From contig NZ_JYJF01000011.1 in NCBI RefSeq assembly GCF_000955975.1, positions 37,358-101,357 on the forward strand: 64,000 nt of DNA, in the 5' to 3' direction. Positions 1-7,408 of the stretch are shown one piece after another. Position numbers and translations under genes: made by a program. Origin of the DNA: Saccharothrix sp. ST-888. Lineage in GTDB: Bacteria > Actinomycetota > Actinomycetes > Streptomycetales > Streptomycetaceae. The number at the start of each line of letters is the position of its first letter. The first letter of the stretch is position 1. Under the pieces are notes generated by a model, which had not been told where the DNA came from, did not search any database, and was given only the letters and a program-made list of their open reading frames with translations.

Positions 1-100
1 CCGCCGAGTGACAATGGACGGCGGCCGATACCGGTGGCCCATACCGGCCGCCCATGCCCCGAGGCAGCAACCGACCCCGTCACCCCGGAGGTGTCCCCCC

Positions 101-520
101 ATGCCCGATCGCCACTCGCCGGTCTCCGGCCAGAGCGGCCAGCACTCCCCGAGCGGCCCCGCCGAATCGGCCGCACCGGGTCCGGGCACCCCCGTCCGCC
201 GGTTGCGCCCGGCCCAGCTGCTCTTCGAGCCGCAGGCAGACGAGCCCGAACCGGAGCGCTTCTTCGACCTGGAGTCGATCGACGACCCGTCCGAACTGCT
301 GCGCCGCTCGACCGAGTTGACCCTGGCGTTCCGAGTCGCCGCCGAACGCGCCACCGACTTCCAGGCGATAGCGGCGGCGCAGCTCGCCGACACCCGCCGT
401 TTCGACGCGCTCTCCCCCGTCGAGATCGCCGACCGGGCCGACTGGACGCCGGACTACGCGGCCCGGATGGTCGAGTACGGGCGCACGCTGCTGCGGCAGC
501 AGGCCGTCGGCGAGCACTGA
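101..520 (+). CDS. Hypothetical protein, 139 aa
   Basis: I do not recognise a named family. The first 55 or so residues are rich in Pro, Ser and Gly and probably disordered. From about residue 60 there is an acidic, helical region with motifs such as LLRRSTELTLAFRVAAERA and an ending in LLRQQAVGEH, so it is probably a small soluble cytoplasmic helical protein. The ATG at 101 is chosen because GGAGGTG lies 7 bases upstream; an in-frame start at position 8 lacks a ribosome site. Codon positions show the strong third-position G/C expected of a real gene here. It stands alone, with 215 non-coding bases before the next gene. Confidence 0.7.
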   Translation: MPDRHSPVSGQSGQHSPSGPAESAAPGPGTPVRRLRPAQLLFEPQADEPEPERFFDLESIDDPSELLRRSTELTLAFRVAAERATDFQAIAAAQLADTRRFDALSPVEIADRADWTPDYAARMVEYGRTLLRQQAVGEH

Positions 521-735
521 CCCCTGCGGGGGCACGGGGGCGGCGGGCCCGGACTCCGCCCTGCTGGGCGGCGGCGCGCACGGCTCCGCGCACCCCTGGG
601 CAGACGCCCGCCGGGCGGGTCCGCGGGTCGCCAGTGGCATATGCGGGTGGGAAGGGTACGCCCCCGGTCTCGGAGCTGTCCGGTGAATGCGGCTTTTCTT
701 CCGTACGGCACGGGCCGCGCGCCACGCTGCTGCAC
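521..735. other. Intergenic region, no convincing gene
   Basis: This stretch has mixed codon bias in all frames. It holds the promoter region of the downstream primase-like gene, whose exact start is uncertain: an in-frame GTG at 634 would extend that gene into this region. Confidence 0.4.
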
Positions 736-1398
736 GTGGACATCTGGACCTATCAATCGGTTGAGTACGTCACGGTCGCCGGCGAGGCGTGGCTGGCCTC
801 GGCGAGCGAGTATCCGAGCAGCATGCGTGCGCTGTGGGAGTCCCGGCCGTGGGCGCCGTCGGTGCTGCCCTGCGGCCGGGTCTTCGACGTGATCAGCATG
901 CCGTCGCTGTTCGGCCGCAAGGTCCTGGACGAGCTGTGGGCGTCCGGCCCGGGCTGTGGGCCGGTGGCCCTGTACCGGGGCCGCACTCTGGTCTTCGTCC
1001 AGCCGGGCGCGGCGGCCCGGCTGCGGACGCTGCTGGCCTGGGAGGAGTGGGCCCGCGAGGTACCGCCGCTGCTCTGCCACGGCGCGGGCGACGCGGTGAC
1101 GGTCCCGCCGGTGCAGCGGATGGTCGACGCGCCCGACTCCCCCGGCCAGGGTGCCGGTCGCTGGATCGTGGCGCCGGACACCCGGGAGCCCTGGCTGCCC
1201 GGCGCCCCCACGGTGCTCTGGGCCTGCGTCCGCGCCTCCAGAGGCCCGGCGGCCGTCGCCGCCGCCCCGCCGCGCCCGCCGGCCCACGCACAGCTCTCGG
1301 TGCCGCCACGGTCACGCAGCCCGCACACCGGGCGTGAGCCGTGGTCCTCCGCCGGTACGGGCGCCGAGAGCCCGCTGGAGCCGCTGCCCTCCGCCTGA
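736..1398 (+). CDS. Bifunctional DNA primase/polymerase-like small protein
   Basis: The sequence from YQSVEYVTVAGEAWLAS through VLPCGRVFDVISMPSLFGRKVL, the GCGPVALYRGR segment and the RWIVAPDTREPWLPG segment resembles a conserved Streptomyces family annotated as bifunctional DNA primase/polymerase (prim-pol N-terminal superfamily). I recognise it from memory of the family only. The catalytic acidic triad of true prim-pol enzymes is not evident, so the biochemical role is unproven. The C-terminal 60 residues are low-complexity (Pro, Ala, Arg) and probably disordered. The start is uncertain: GTG 736 sits just before the conserved block, but GTG 634 is in frame and neither has a good ribosome site. 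About 220 aa from 736. The tRNA-Lys promoter begins 67 bases after the stop. Confidence 0.6.
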   Translation: MDIWTYQSVEYVTVAGEAWLASASEYPSSMRALWESRPWAPSVLPCGRVFDVISMPSLFGRKVLDELWASGPGCGPVALYRGRTLVFVQPGAAARLRTLLAWEEWAREVPPLLCHGAGDAVTVPPVQRMVDAPDSPGQGAGRWIVAPDTREPWLPGAPTVLWACVRASRGPAAVAAAPPRPPAHAQLSVPPRSRSPHTGREPWSSAGTGAESPLEPLPSA

Positions 1399-1464
1399 GG
1401 CCACCGGCACACGGGGGGCGGTGCCGAGCCGCGGTCTCGACCCGGCCCGGGACCGTATTCGATT

Positions 1465-1493
1465 TTGGTTCCACCCGAGGGCACTGCTAGAGT
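1465..1493 (+). promoter_or_regulatory. Promoter of tRNA-Lys copy 1
   Basis: TTGGTT (1465-1470) and TAGAGT (1488-1493) are 17 bases apart. Seven bases after the -10 comes GTCAGCAG, an 8-base sequence placed identically, seven bases after the -10, in all four tRNA-Lys copies and ending at the tRNA 5' end, so transcription probably starts at G1501. Confidence 0.7.
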
Positions 1494-1508
1494 CTTCTCT
1501 GTCAGCAG

Positions 1509-1582
1509 GCGCCGCTAGCTCAGTTGGTTAGAGCAGCTGACTCTTAATCAGCGGGTCCGGGGTTCGAGTCCCTGGCGGCGCA
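1509..1582 (+). tRNA. tRNA-Lys(CTT), copy 1 of 4
   Basis: A 74-base cloverleaf. The acceptor stem is GCGCCGC paired with GCGGCGC plus discriminator A at 1582. The anticodon stem is GCTGA/TCAGC with loop CTCTTAA, giving anticodon CTT (lysine, codon AAG). The T arm carries GTTCGAG. CCA is not encoded and must be added after transcription. The sequence is identical to the copies at 5427, 23185 and 25397. Confidence 0.98.
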
Positions 1583-1588
1583 CAGACG

Positions 1589-1624
1589 GCCGAAGGCCCC
1601 TCGCAGCAGCGAGGGGCCTTCGGC
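1589..1624 (+). terminator. Terminator of tRNA-Lys copy 1
   Basis: A perfect 15-bp inverted repeat (1589-1603 with 1610-1624) around loop CAGCAG, starting 6 bases after the tRNA. TTTC follows. The same stem family and loop recur after copy 2. Confidence 0.85.
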
Positions 1625-1650
1625 GTTTCTCCGGTTGCACGGTGCCCCGA

Positions 1651-1679
1651 GGTGGGCCGCCCGCTGTGGACGGCCCACC
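1651..1679 (-). terminator. Probable terminator of pgi
   Basis: A 9-bp perfect inverted repeat, GGTGGGCCG with CGGCCCACC, with an 11-base loop. It lies 12 bases beyond the pgi stop codon. Confidence 0.55.
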
Positions 1680-1691
1680 CGGAACGGTCCG

Positions 1692-3353
1692 TCAGCGCCC
1701 GCGCAGCGAACGGTAGCCCTCGACCAGGGCTGCGGTGGAGCTGTCCAGCTGCTCCGTGCCCTCACCGGTCAGCAGCACCGGCTCGATCCGCTTGGCGAGG
1801 ACCTTGCCGAGCTCGACCCCCCACTGGTCGAAGGAGTCGATGTTCCAGATCGCACCCTGGACGAAGACCTTGTGCTCGTACAGCGCGACCAGCTGGCCGA
1901 GCACCGACGGGGTGAGTTCGGCGGCCAGGATGGTGCTGGTCGGGTGGTTGCCCCTGAAGGTCTTGTGGGGCACCAGCTCGGCCGGGACGCCCTCCGCCGC
2001 GACCTCCTCCGGGGTCTTGCCGAAGGCGAGCGCCTGGGTCTGGGCGAAGAAGTTGGCCATCAGCAGGTCGTGCTGGGCGACCAAGCCGGGCAGCAGGTCG
2101 GCGACCGGCTTGGCGAAGCCGATGAAGTCGGCCGGGATCACCTTCGTCCCCTGGTGCAGCAGCTGGTAGTAGGCGTGCTGGCCGTTGGTGCCGGGGGTGC
2201 CCCAGACCACCGGGCCGGTCTGCCAGGCCACCGGGTTGCCCTGGCGGTCCACCGACTTGCCGTTGGACTCCATGTCCAGCTGCTGGAGGTAGGCGGTGAA
2301 CCTGGAGAGGTAGTGCGAGTACGGCAGCACGGCGTGCGACTGGGCGTCGAAGAACGCCCCGTACCAGACCCCCAGCAGCCCGAGCAGCAGCGGGACGTTC
2401 TGCTCGGCCGGGGCGGTACGGAAGTGCTCGTCGACCAGGTGGAAACCGTCCAGCATCTGGCGGAAGTTGTCCGGGCCGATCGCGATCATCAGCGAGAGGC
2501 CGATCGCGGAGTCGTACGAGTAGCGGCCGCCGACCCAGTCCCAGAACTCGAACATGTTCTCCACGTCGATGCCGAAGTCGGCGACGCCCTGGGCGTTGGT
2601 GGAGAGGGCCACGAAGTGCTTGGCGACCGCGTCGAGCCCGCTGCGCAGCTCGGTCTGCAGCCAGTTCCGGGCCGAGGTCGCGTTGGTGATGGTCTCGATC
2701 GTGGTGAAGGTCTTGGAGGCCACGATGAACAGGGTCTCGGCGGCGTCCAGGTCGCGCACCGCCTCGTGCAGGTCGGCGCCGTCCACGTTGGAGACGAAGC
2801 GGACCGTCAGGTCGCGCTGGGCGTAGGAGCGCAGGACCTCGTAGGCCATCGCCGGGCCCAGGTCGGAGCCGCCGATGCCGATGTTGACGATGTTCCTGAT
2901 CCGCTTGCCGGTGTGGCCGGTCCAGGCGCCGGAGCGGATCCGGTCGGCGAAGGCGGCCATCTTGTCCAGCACGGCGTGCACGCCCGGGACGACGTTCTCG
3001 CCGTCCACCTCGATGACCGCGCCGCGCGGGGCGCGCAGGGCGGTGTGCAGGACGGCACGGTGCTCGGTGATGTTGATCTTCTCGCCGCGGAACATGGCGT
3101 CCCGCAGCTCGGCGACACCGGTGACCTCGGCCAACTCCCGCAGCAGGCGCAGGGTCTCGTCGTTGATCAGGTGCTTGGCGTAGTCCACCCGAAGGTCACC
3201 GACCTGGAGCGCGTAGCGCTTGCCGCGTTCCGGGTCCGCCGCGAACAGCCCGCGCAGGTGCTGCTGCCCGATCTCCTCCCGGTGCTTGGCCAGCGCCGCC
3301 CACTGCGGCAGCCGGTCCAGCGGGGTACGGCCGCCGACAGGGTTCTCCGTCAT
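1692..3353 (-). CDS. pgi: Glucose-6-phosphate isomerase
   Basis: Interconverts glucose 6-phosphate and fructose 6-phosphate in the cytoplasm (glycolysis and gluconeogenesis). At 553 aa it has the usual long bacterial/eukaryotic PGI length. Visible landmarks are NIGIGGSDLGP near residue 157, ASKTFTTIETITNA, the active-site segment VVWGTPGTNGQHAYYQLLHQG, and the C-terminal signature around GAIWNIDSFDQWGVELGK containing the catalytic lysine. The ATG start has AAGGAG six bases upstream. It lies 215 bases downstream of the antiporter gene on the same strand and is not in the zwf-opcA-pgl operon where one Streptomyces pgi paralogue usually sits, so this may be the second, stand-alone copy (inference). 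Confidence 0.97.
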   Translation of the reverse strand: MTENPVGGRTPLDRLPQWAALAKHREEIGQQHLRGLFAADPERGKRYALQVGDLRVDYAKHLINDETLRLLRELAEVTGVAELRDAMFRGEKINITEHRAVLHTALRAPRGAVIEVDGENVVPGVHAVLDKMAAFADRIRSGAWTGHTGKRIRNIVNIGIGGSDLGPAMAYEVLRSYAQRDLTVRFVSNVDGADLHEAVRDLDAAETLFIVASKTFTTIETITNATSARNWLQTELRSGLDAVAKHFVALSTNAQGVADFGIDVENMFEFWDWVGGRYSYDSAIGLSLMIAIGPDNFRQMLDGFHLVDEHFRTAPAEQNVPLLLGLLGVWYGAFFDAQSHAVLPYSHYLSRFTAYLQQLDMESNGKSVDRQGNPVAWQTGPVVWGTPGTNGQHAYYQLLHQGTKVIPADFIGFAKPVADLLPGLVAQHDLLMANFFAQTQALAFGKTPEEVAAEGVPAELVPHKTFRGNHPTSTILAAELTPSVLGQLVALYEHKVFVQGAIWNIDSFDQWGVELGKVLAKRIEPVLLTGEGTEQLDSSTAALVEGYRSLRGR

Positions 3354-3568
3354 TGGTTGCTCCTTGACTCATCCGGTTTCTCAGATACCGGCAGGGCCCA
3401 GCGGGGAGGGTTGCGCGAGGGTCTGGCGGTACGGGGTGCTGTGCGCCGACTCCGTTGACGGCCTGCCCCGGCAAAGCCTACGCGTCCGGCCCACTCGCCT
3501 GGCGCAGCGTCACCTGCGCCTTGGCCACACCGTCCCGGACAGCGTCACCTGCGCCGTCCGCCACGCCC

Positions 3569-5149
3569 TCAGGTGCTCCGGGAGCGCAGGTCCAGCCCCC
3601 GCATCACCCGGTCGGCGATCTCCGGATCGGCGCCGACCTCGCCCCGGGCCGCCAGCACCTCACGGCGGGAGGCGGCGATCATCTCCTGCTCGACCTCGGC
3701 GGCGGCCCGCCACTGGCTCAGCCGCAGCTGCGACTCGGCGGCCTCCTCCTGCTCGTACTTCTCCGGGCAGAGCCTGGCCAGCCGGTCGTGCTGGCGCTCG
3801 CGCAGCCGCTCGGTGATCTCGGGCGGCAGCCGGCGCTCCTCCTCCAGTTCGGCCAGCCGGTGCAGGCCGGCCCTCGCCGCCCGCCACCACATCTCCCTGA
3901 CCGCCTGCTCGTGCCGGTCGTGGCCGGCGTCCAGACTGAGCAGCCGGGCCAGCGCCGGCAGGGTGAGGCCCTGGACCAGCAGGGTGAACAGGACCACGCC
4001 GAAGGCGACGAAGACGATCTCGCTGCGTCCGGGGAAGTCCCGGCCGTCGTTCAGCAGCAGCGGGATACCGAGTGCCAGCGCGACGGTGGCCACCCCGCGC
4101 ATCCCCGACCACCAGAGGACCACGGTCTCCCGCCAGCTGATCGGCGTGTCCTCCTCGCCGTGGCTGACCCGCCGGGAGATCCAGGCGGCTGGCAGCAGCC
4201 AGATCAGCCGGACCAGGACCACGGTGGCGATCACCCAGGCGGTGTCGCCGAGCATGCCGCGCCAGCTGCCCCTGACGTCGGCGAGCACGGTGGCCAGTTC
4301 GAGCCCGATCAGGCCGAAGGCGACCCCGGTGATCAGGATCTCGACGATCTCCCAGAAGGCGTTGCCGACCAGCCGGTACGCGACCTCGTCGGCGTCGGCG
4401 GCCCGGTCGGCGAGGTAGAGCGCGCAGACCACCACGGCCAGCACGCCGGAACCGTGTGCCGCCTCGGCCAGGACGTACGCGGCGAACGGGACCAGCAGGT
4501 TGAGCGCGACCTGCTGGGTGGGGTCGGCCAGCATGCCGGCCAGCTTGGTGTTGAGCCAGCCGAGTGCGATGCCGACGATCACGGCGACCACGGCGGAGAG
4601 GACGAAGCGCAGCGCCGCGTGGGTGGGCGAGAAGTCGCCACTGACCACCGCCTCGATGGCCAGCGAGTAGATCACGATCGCGGTGACGTCGTTGAACAGG
4701 CCCTCGCTCTCCAGCACCGCCACCAGTCGCCGGGGCAGGCCGATACTGCCCGCGACGGCGACCGCCGCGACCGGGTCGGGCGGGGAGACGAGGGCGCCGA
4801 GCGCGACCGCGGCGGCCACCGGCAGGGCGGGCACCAGCCAGTGGAAGACGCCCGCGACGGCCGTGGTGGTGACGACCACCAGGGCGACGGCGAGCAGCAG
4901 GATCGAGCGGATGTTGGCCTTGAAGTAGCGCACCGAGGAGCGTCTGGCCACCGCGAAGATCAGCGGCGGCAGCACCAGCGGCAGGATCAGCTCCGGCTCG
5001 ACCTTCACATTGGGGATCTGCGGCACCAGGGCCATCACGAGCCCGATCACCGTCATCAGCACGGGCTGCGGCACGCCGGTCCGCCGTGCCAGCGGAATGG
5101 TGACGACCGAGGCGAGCAGGACCACGAACAGCAGCGACAGTTGGGTCAC
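3569..5149 (-). CDS. CPA1-family Na+/H+ antiporter
   Basis: An integral membrane antiporter exchanging cytoplasmic Na+ (or K+) for protons; role in pH and salt homeostasis inferred from the family. It starts directly with the hydrophobic segment LSLLFVVLLASVVTIPLA, followed by about 11 more membrane segments. The ion-binding region shows SPPDPVAAVAVAG and the family motif ESEGLFND, with the essential Asp. About 120 C-terminal residues (RLAELEEERRLPPEITERL...) are charged, helical and cytoplasmic. I prefer GTG 5149 (526 aa), which begins right before the first membrane helix; a longer frame to 5242 adds a Pro/Arg-rich segment unlike homologues. No good ribosome site precedes either, so the start is moderately uncertain. 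Confidence 0.92.
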   Translation of the reverse strand: MTQLSLLFVVLLASVVTIPLARRTGVPQPVLMTVIGLVMALVPQIPNVKVEPELILPLVLPPLIFAVARRSSVRYFKANIRSILLLAVALVVVTTTAVAGVFHWLVPALPVAAAVALGALVSPPDPVAAVAVAGSIGLPRRLVAVLESEGLFNDVTAIVIYSLAIEAVVSGDFSPTHAALRFVLSAVVAVIVGIALGWLNTKLAGMLADPTQQVALNLLVPFAAYVLAEAAHGSGVLAVVVCALYLADRAADADEVAYRLVGNAFWEIVEILITGVAFGLIGLELATVLADVRGSWRGMLGDTAWVIATVVLVRLIWLLPAAWISRRVSHGEEDTPISWRETVVLWWSGMRGVATVALALGIPLLLNDGRDFPGRSEIVFVAFGVVLFTLLVQGLTLPALARLLSLDAGHDRHEQAVREMWWRAARAGLHRLAELEEERRLPPEITERLRERQHDRLARLCPEKYEQEEAAESQLRLSQWRAAAEVEQEMIAASRREVLAARGEVGADPEIADRVMRGLDLRSRST

Positions 5150-5380
5150 CGACTCAGCATAAATGTGACAAACCGTCGTTCCCGATCGTCCGGCTGGTTC
5201 GTCGGGCCGGTTCGTCCGGCCGGGATTCGCGCTTGATCTCAAGTCCGCTTCACCTTGCAGACCGACCGCCGGCCGAGAGGCGAGGACGACGGAGCTGCCG
5301 GCATCGATCTTCGAGCTGGACGCGGCCGGGCGGGTGTCTCGGGTCGGGCGTCTCCGGGCAGGCGGGGCGCGTCGGGCCGA

Positions 5381-5411
5381 TTGGAGATTTCGGCCGCTGA
5401 CCAGGTAATGT
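5381..5411 (+). promoter_or_regulatory. Promoter of tRNA-Lys copy 2
   Basis: TTGGAG (5381-5386) and TAATGT (5406-5411), 19 bases apart. The -10 is again exactly seven bases before the conserved GTCAGCAG leader (5419-5426). Confidence 0.6.
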
Positions 5412-5426
5412 TCTCTTCGTCAGCAG

Positions 5427-5500
5427 GCGCCGCTAGCTCAGTTGGTTAGAGCAGCTGACTCTTAATCAGCGGGTCCGGGGTTCGAGTCCCTGGCGGCGCA
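5427..5500 (+). tRNA. tRNA-Lys(CTT), copy 2 of 4
   Basis: Identical over all 74 bases to the copy at 1509, with anticodon CTT. CC follows the discriminator A by chance, but the next base is G, so CCA is not encoded. Confidence 0.98.
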
Positions 5501-5506
5501 CCGACA

Positions 5507-5544
5507 GACCGAAGGCCCTTCGCAGCAGCGAGGGGCCTTCGGTC
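5507..5544. terminator. Bidirectional terminator between tRNA-Lys 2 and chitinase
   Basis: A 16-bp stem (5507-5522 with 5529-5544, one G-T pair) and loop CAGCAG. It begins 6 bases after the tRNA and ends 8 bases from the stop codon of the convergent chitinase gene, so it can serve both. Confidence 0.8.
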
Positions 5545-5552
5545 GTTGCGGC

Positions 5553-7193
5553 TCAGCCGAAGTAGCCGTGGAAGTTCCGGGAGAACTCCTGGCCGCCGTA
5601 CTGGTCCCAGTTGATCGACCAGGTCATCAGGCCGCGCAGGTCGGGCTGGGTACCGCTGCGGGGGACGTAGCTGCCGCAGTCGGTGGCCTTGGTGAGGCAG
5701 TCGAGGGCCTTGTCGACCTCGGTGGGGCTGACGTAGCCGTTGCCCGCGTAGCTGTTGGCCGGCATCCCGACGGCGATCTGCGAGGGGGCGAGGGCCGGGA
5801 ACATGTTGCCGGTGTTCCCCGCCACCGGGAATCCCTTGAGCAGCATGTCGGTCATCGCGACGTGGAAGTCGGCGCCGCCCATCGAGTGGTACTGGTTGTC
5901 CAGGCCCATGATCGAGCCGGAGTTGTAGTCCTGGACGTGCAGCAGGTCGAGGTCGCCGCGCAGTGCGTAGATGACCGGCAGGAAGGCCCCGGCCCGCGGG
6001 TCCTGGCCGCCCCATGGACCGGATCCGTAGTACTGGTAGCCGAGTTGGACGAAGAAGGTCTCCGGGGCCATGGTCAGGACGAACTGCCGGCCGTACTTGG
6101 CCTTGAGCGTCTTCAGCGCCGAGATCAGGTTGACGATCACCGGGGTGGTCGGGTTCTTGAAGTCGGTGTCACCGGTGGCGAGCGAGAGCGAGTGCCCCTC
6201 GAAGTCGACGTCGAGGCCGTCCAGGCCCCACCTGTCGATGATCGCCGAGACCGAGCTGACGAAGGTGTCGCGGGCGGCCGCGGTGGTGAGCCGCACCTCG
6301 CCGCTCTGACCGCCGATGGAGAGCAGGACCTTCTTGCCCTTGGCCTGCTTGGCGGCGATGGCGGCCCTGAAGTCGGCATCCGACTCGGCCCCCGGGCACT
6401 CGGTGGCCGGGCAGCGGTTGAAGCGGATGTCCCCGGAGGTCACCGAGGTCGGCTCGCCGAACGCGAGGTCGATGACGTCCCAGGCATCCGGTACGTCGGC
6501 CATCCGCAGGTAGCCGGAGCCGTTCGCGAAACTCGCGTGCAGGTAGCCGACCAGCGCGTGCGGCGGCAGACCGCTGCCGGGCGGTGGCGTGCTGGGCGGC
6601 GGGGACGTCGGGGGCTGGGAGGTCGGAGGCTGCGAAGTGGGCGGCTGGGAGGTCGGAGGCGGGCTCGGGGCGCCCGGCCCGTCGAGGGAGACGTCGTCGG
6701 CGTAGTAGGTGCCCTGGCCGTACCAGCCGTGGGTGTAGACAGTCGCACTGGTCTGGCCGGCGCCGGTGGTGAAGCCGACCGAGAGCCGCTGGTACGCCCC
6801 GCCCGTCCCCGGCGTCCAGGTGCTGGTGCCGCCGTCCACCCCGAGGTAGACGTACGAGCCCTTGAGGTAGGCGCTGAGCGTGTACGTGGTGTTCGGCTGC
6901 ACGGCGACGGTCTGTGAGCACTGCGCGGTGTCGCTCGCCGAGGCCGCGCCCGCGAGGGCGTAACTGCCGCTGTGGGACTGGCCGGTGACCACGCTGCCGG
7001 TGTTCCCGGTGCAGCTCCAGGGGGCGAGGGCGCCGCTCTCGAAGCCGCCGTTGGCCAGGTACTCGCCCGCTGCGGCGGAGGGGGCCAGGCCGAAGCCGAC
7101 TGCGACGGCACCGGCTGCGGCGAGGGCCCAGGCGGTGCCGACCGCGACCAGGCGCCGGCCGGCCGGCGGGCGGGTGGTTCGGGGAGTTCGCAT
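5553..7193 (-). CDS. Secreted GH18 chitinase with N-terminal carbohydrate-binding module
   Basis: An endo-acting chitinase hydrolysing beta-1,4-GlcNAc polymers outside the cell. The 546 aa run in order: an export signal (residues 1-42, with an RR pair before the hydrophobic core and cleavage near SAAA/GEY); a beta-rich carbohydrate-binding domain (43-172) containing NGGFESG and a YYADDVSLDG end typical of CBM4/9-like modules; a Pro/Ser/Thr linker of PPTSQ repeats (175-208); and a GH18 barrel. The barrel shows LLSIGG and the catalytic DxxDxDxE motif DGLDVDFE at 325-332, with Glu332 the proton donor. AGGAG precedes the ATG. A DasR-type operator lies 77 bases upstream, so expression should respond to GlcNAc/glucosamine phosphates. 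Divergent from the tricorn gene. Confidence 0.95.
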   Translation of the reverse strand: MRTPRTTRPPAGRRLVAVGTAWALAAAGAVAVGFGLAPSAAAGEYLANGGFESGALAPWSCTGNTGSVVTGQSHSGSYALAGAASASDTAQCSQTVAVQPNTTYTLSAYLKGSYVYLGVDGGTSTWTPGTGGAYQRLSVGFTTGAGQTSATVYTHGWYGQGTYYADDVSLDGPGAPSPPPTSQPPTSQPPTSQPPTSPPPSTPPPGSGLPPHALVGYLHASFANGSGYLRMADVPDAWDVIDLAFGEPTSVTSGDIRFNRCPATECPGAESDADFRAAIAAKQAKGKKVLLSIGGQSGEVRLTTAAARDTFVSSVSAIIDRWGLDGLDVDFEGHSLSLATGDTDFKNPTTPVIVNLISALKTLKAKYGRQFVLTMAPETFFVQLGYQYYGSGPWGGQDPRAGAFLPVIYALRGDLDLLHVQDYNSGSIMGLDNQYHSMGGADFHVAMTDMLLKGFPVAGNTGNMFPALAPSQIAVGMPANSYAGNGYVSPTEVDKALDCLTKATDCGSYVPRSGTQPDLRGLMTWSINWDQYGGQEFSRNFHGYFG

Positions 7194-7269
7194 GTGGGGG
7201 ATGCTCCTGCCTCGATACGTGGGGGTGTCCGTGCGCCGGTGGGGTCGGCGGGGAGCGCATCGCCTCCCG

Positions 7270-7312
7270 TGTGGACTAGACCACTGAAGCGAAGCCCCGT
7301 ATCACGTGTCAA
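7270..7312 (-). promoter_or_regulatory. Chitinase promoter with DasR-type operator (dre)
   Basis: The 16-mer at 7270-7285 (TGTGGACTAGACCACT) matches the published dre consensus ACTGGTCTAGACCACT at 13 of 16 positions and is itself nearly palindromic. On the minus strand a perfect TTGACA -35 (7312-7307) lies 18 bases upstream of the hexamer TGGTCT, which falls inside the operator. A bound repressor would therefore cover the -10 region. Confidence 0.75.
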
Positions 7313-7408
7313 TGGCCGGGGCGCGGTGGCGTTCTGGCACTCTGTCCACCCGGCGGGGCACGGGGAGCAGCCCGGGTTGCGGGCCGCCGCAGCCCACCGA
7401 AGCATGGA

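Noticed and set aside
634..735. N-terminal extension of the primase-like gene
   Set aside because: In frame but with low third-position G/C and no ribosome site; kept only as an alternative start.
3478..3564. 28-codon open frame on the minus strand between the antiporter and pgi genes
   Set aside because: The GTG start lacks a properly spaced ribosome site and there is no recognised homology; repeated GCGCAGGTGACGCT segments explain the apparent coding bias.
6596..6662. Short tandem repeats resembling a CRISPR or satellite
   Set aside because: They encode the PPTSQ linker of the chitinase and are in frame.
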